Shown here: positions 63,436-64,000 of the stretch, in pieces
Layout of the letters: every line of letters begins with the position of its first letter
Position numbering within the stretch: the first letter of the stretch is position 1
Assembly: GCF_900104025.1 (NCBI RefSeq)
Contig: NZ_FNIQ01000004.1
Location: 310,001-374,000, forward strand
Direction of reading: 5' to 3'
From: Geodermatophilus sp. DSM 45219
GTDB taxonomy: Bacteria > Actinomycetota > Actinomycetes > Mycobacteriales > Geodermatophilaceae
DNA: 64,000 bases
Program-made: the position numbers and the translations under genes
Notes under the pieces: generated by a model
Told to the model about the DNA's origin: nothing
What the model saw: only the letters and a program-made list of their open reading frames with translations
Databases searched by the model: none

Positions 63436-64000
63436 GCGGGCACCGCCGGCTTCGTCGTCTGGTTGGGGGTCACGGCGTCCTCCGTCGAGGCGAGGATCTC
63501 GGCCAGGTGCACGGTGCGGGTGCCCGAGCGCAGCCGGGACAGCCCGCCGCCGATGTGCATCAGGCAGGAGGCGTCACCGGCGGTGCACACCTCCGCGTGC
63601 GTCGACAGCACGTTGGCCATCTTGTCGGTCAGCATCGCGGTCGAGGTGTCGGCGTTCTTGACCGCGAACGTGCCGCCGAAGCCGCAGCAGGACTCCGCAT
63701 CGGGCAGCTCGACCAGCGTCAGGCCGCGGACGGCGCGCAGCAGCTGCAGCGGCCGGTCGCCGACCCGCAGCAGCCGCAGCGAGTGGCAGGTCGGGTGGTA
63801 GGTGACCCGGTGCGGGTAGTAGGCGCCGACGTCGGTCACGCCGAGGACGTCGACCAGGAACTGGGAGAGCTCGTAGGTCCGCTCGGCCAGCGACTCGGCC
63901 TCCGCGGCCAGCCCGTCCTCGCCCGCGCGGCGCAGCACCATGGCCTGCTGGTGGTGGATCGAGGCCACGCAGGACCCGGACGGCGCGACCACCGCCTCCG
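63432..64000 (-). CDS. lutA: (Fe-S)-binding protein LutA, 5' end beyond the window
   Basis: C-terminal ~189 residues visible; the gene continues past 64000. CCG-domain features: SGSCVASIHH, TYHPTCHSLRLLRVGDRPLQ and ESCCGFGGTFAVKNADTSTA, then CTAGDASCLMHIGGGLSR. These Cys-rich motifs bind cluster or heterodisulfide-type cofactors in the GlcF/LutA family. First gene of lutABC. Confidence 0.92.
   Translation of the reverse strand, partial: EAVVAPSGSCVASIHHQQAMVLRRAGEDGLAAEAESLAERTYELSQFLVDVLGVTDVGAYYPHRVTYHPTCHSLRLLRVGDRPLQLLRAVRGLTLVELPDAESCCGFGGTFAVKNADTSTAMLTDKMANVLSTHAEVCTAGDASCLMHIGGGLSRLRSGTRTVHLAEILASTEDAVTPNQTTKPAVPA

Overview
The window is high-GC (roughly 70-75 %) actinobacterial DNA. 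GTG starts, G/C third positions and gene order all point that way. In particular, phoH-ybeY-CBS protein-cytidine-deaminase-like-era-recO-uppS (10.2-17.1 kb) follows the order known from Mycobacterium (Rv2368c-Rv2361c). The overall character would fit a Geodermatophilaceae-type genome (Blastococcus, Modestobacter, Geodermatophilus). That placement is my inference; there is no rRNA here to test it.

Layout. 1-7.3 kb: two transport operons, divergently arranged: a phosphonate-type PhnE/PhnC/PhnD-like ABC system on the minus strand (permease cut by the window edge), and a branched-chain amino-acid-type system (LivK, LivH, a fused LivM-LivG, LivF) on the plus strand. 7.3-10.2 kb: HIT protein, DUF899 protein, TspO, enoyl-CoA hydratase. 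10.2-17.5 kb: the conserved phoH-to-uppS RNA/ribosome/cell-wall block plus an ABM-domain protein. 17.5-29.9 kb: an Nramp-related transporter, then housekeeping genes glyS, dus, ppdK and dnaG with small unknowns between them. 30.0 kb: tRNA-Asn with a strong terminator. 30.1-38.1 kb: an accessory-looking stretch with long low-coding gaps, a vanillate-demethylase-type cluster (MFS, VanA, VanB, IclR), a Lys-rich 47-aa protein and a lipase-like hydrolase. It is closed by a degenerate copy of the tRNA-Asn 3' half. 38.6-45.4 kb: DUF4389 protein with a glycine/alanine repeat protein, then an AraC-controlled aromatic cluster (flavin hydroxylase, intradiol dioxygenase, maleylacetate reductase) that reads as a hydroxyquinol route. 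45.4-53.2 kb: DUF418 membrane protein, a 2-hydroxyacid dehydrogenase, a two-gene caspase-like module between two near-identical hairpins, and an MMPL exporter with its TetR regulator. 53.5-64 kb: DUF1097 protein, pyruvate carboxylase, a PASTA-type Ser/Thr kinase, a second ABM protein, a DUF2238 protein and a LutABC lactate-oxidation operon running out of the window.

Metabolically, the two aromatic modules funnel methoxylated and hydroxylated aromatics toward 3-oxoadipate. PPDK, pyruvate carboxylase and lactate oxidation together handle pyruvate/PEP balance.

Most worth a second look: (1) a sharply bounded AT-rich, rare-codon island including a TTA codon inside the most conserved part of phoH; (2) the metacaspase-like protein with an unrecognised partner, apparently inserted into a convergent terminator that now exists as two copies; (3) the tRNA-Asn remnant that suggests an ~8-kb island; (4) a dispersed ~45-bp intergenic repeat in three copies.
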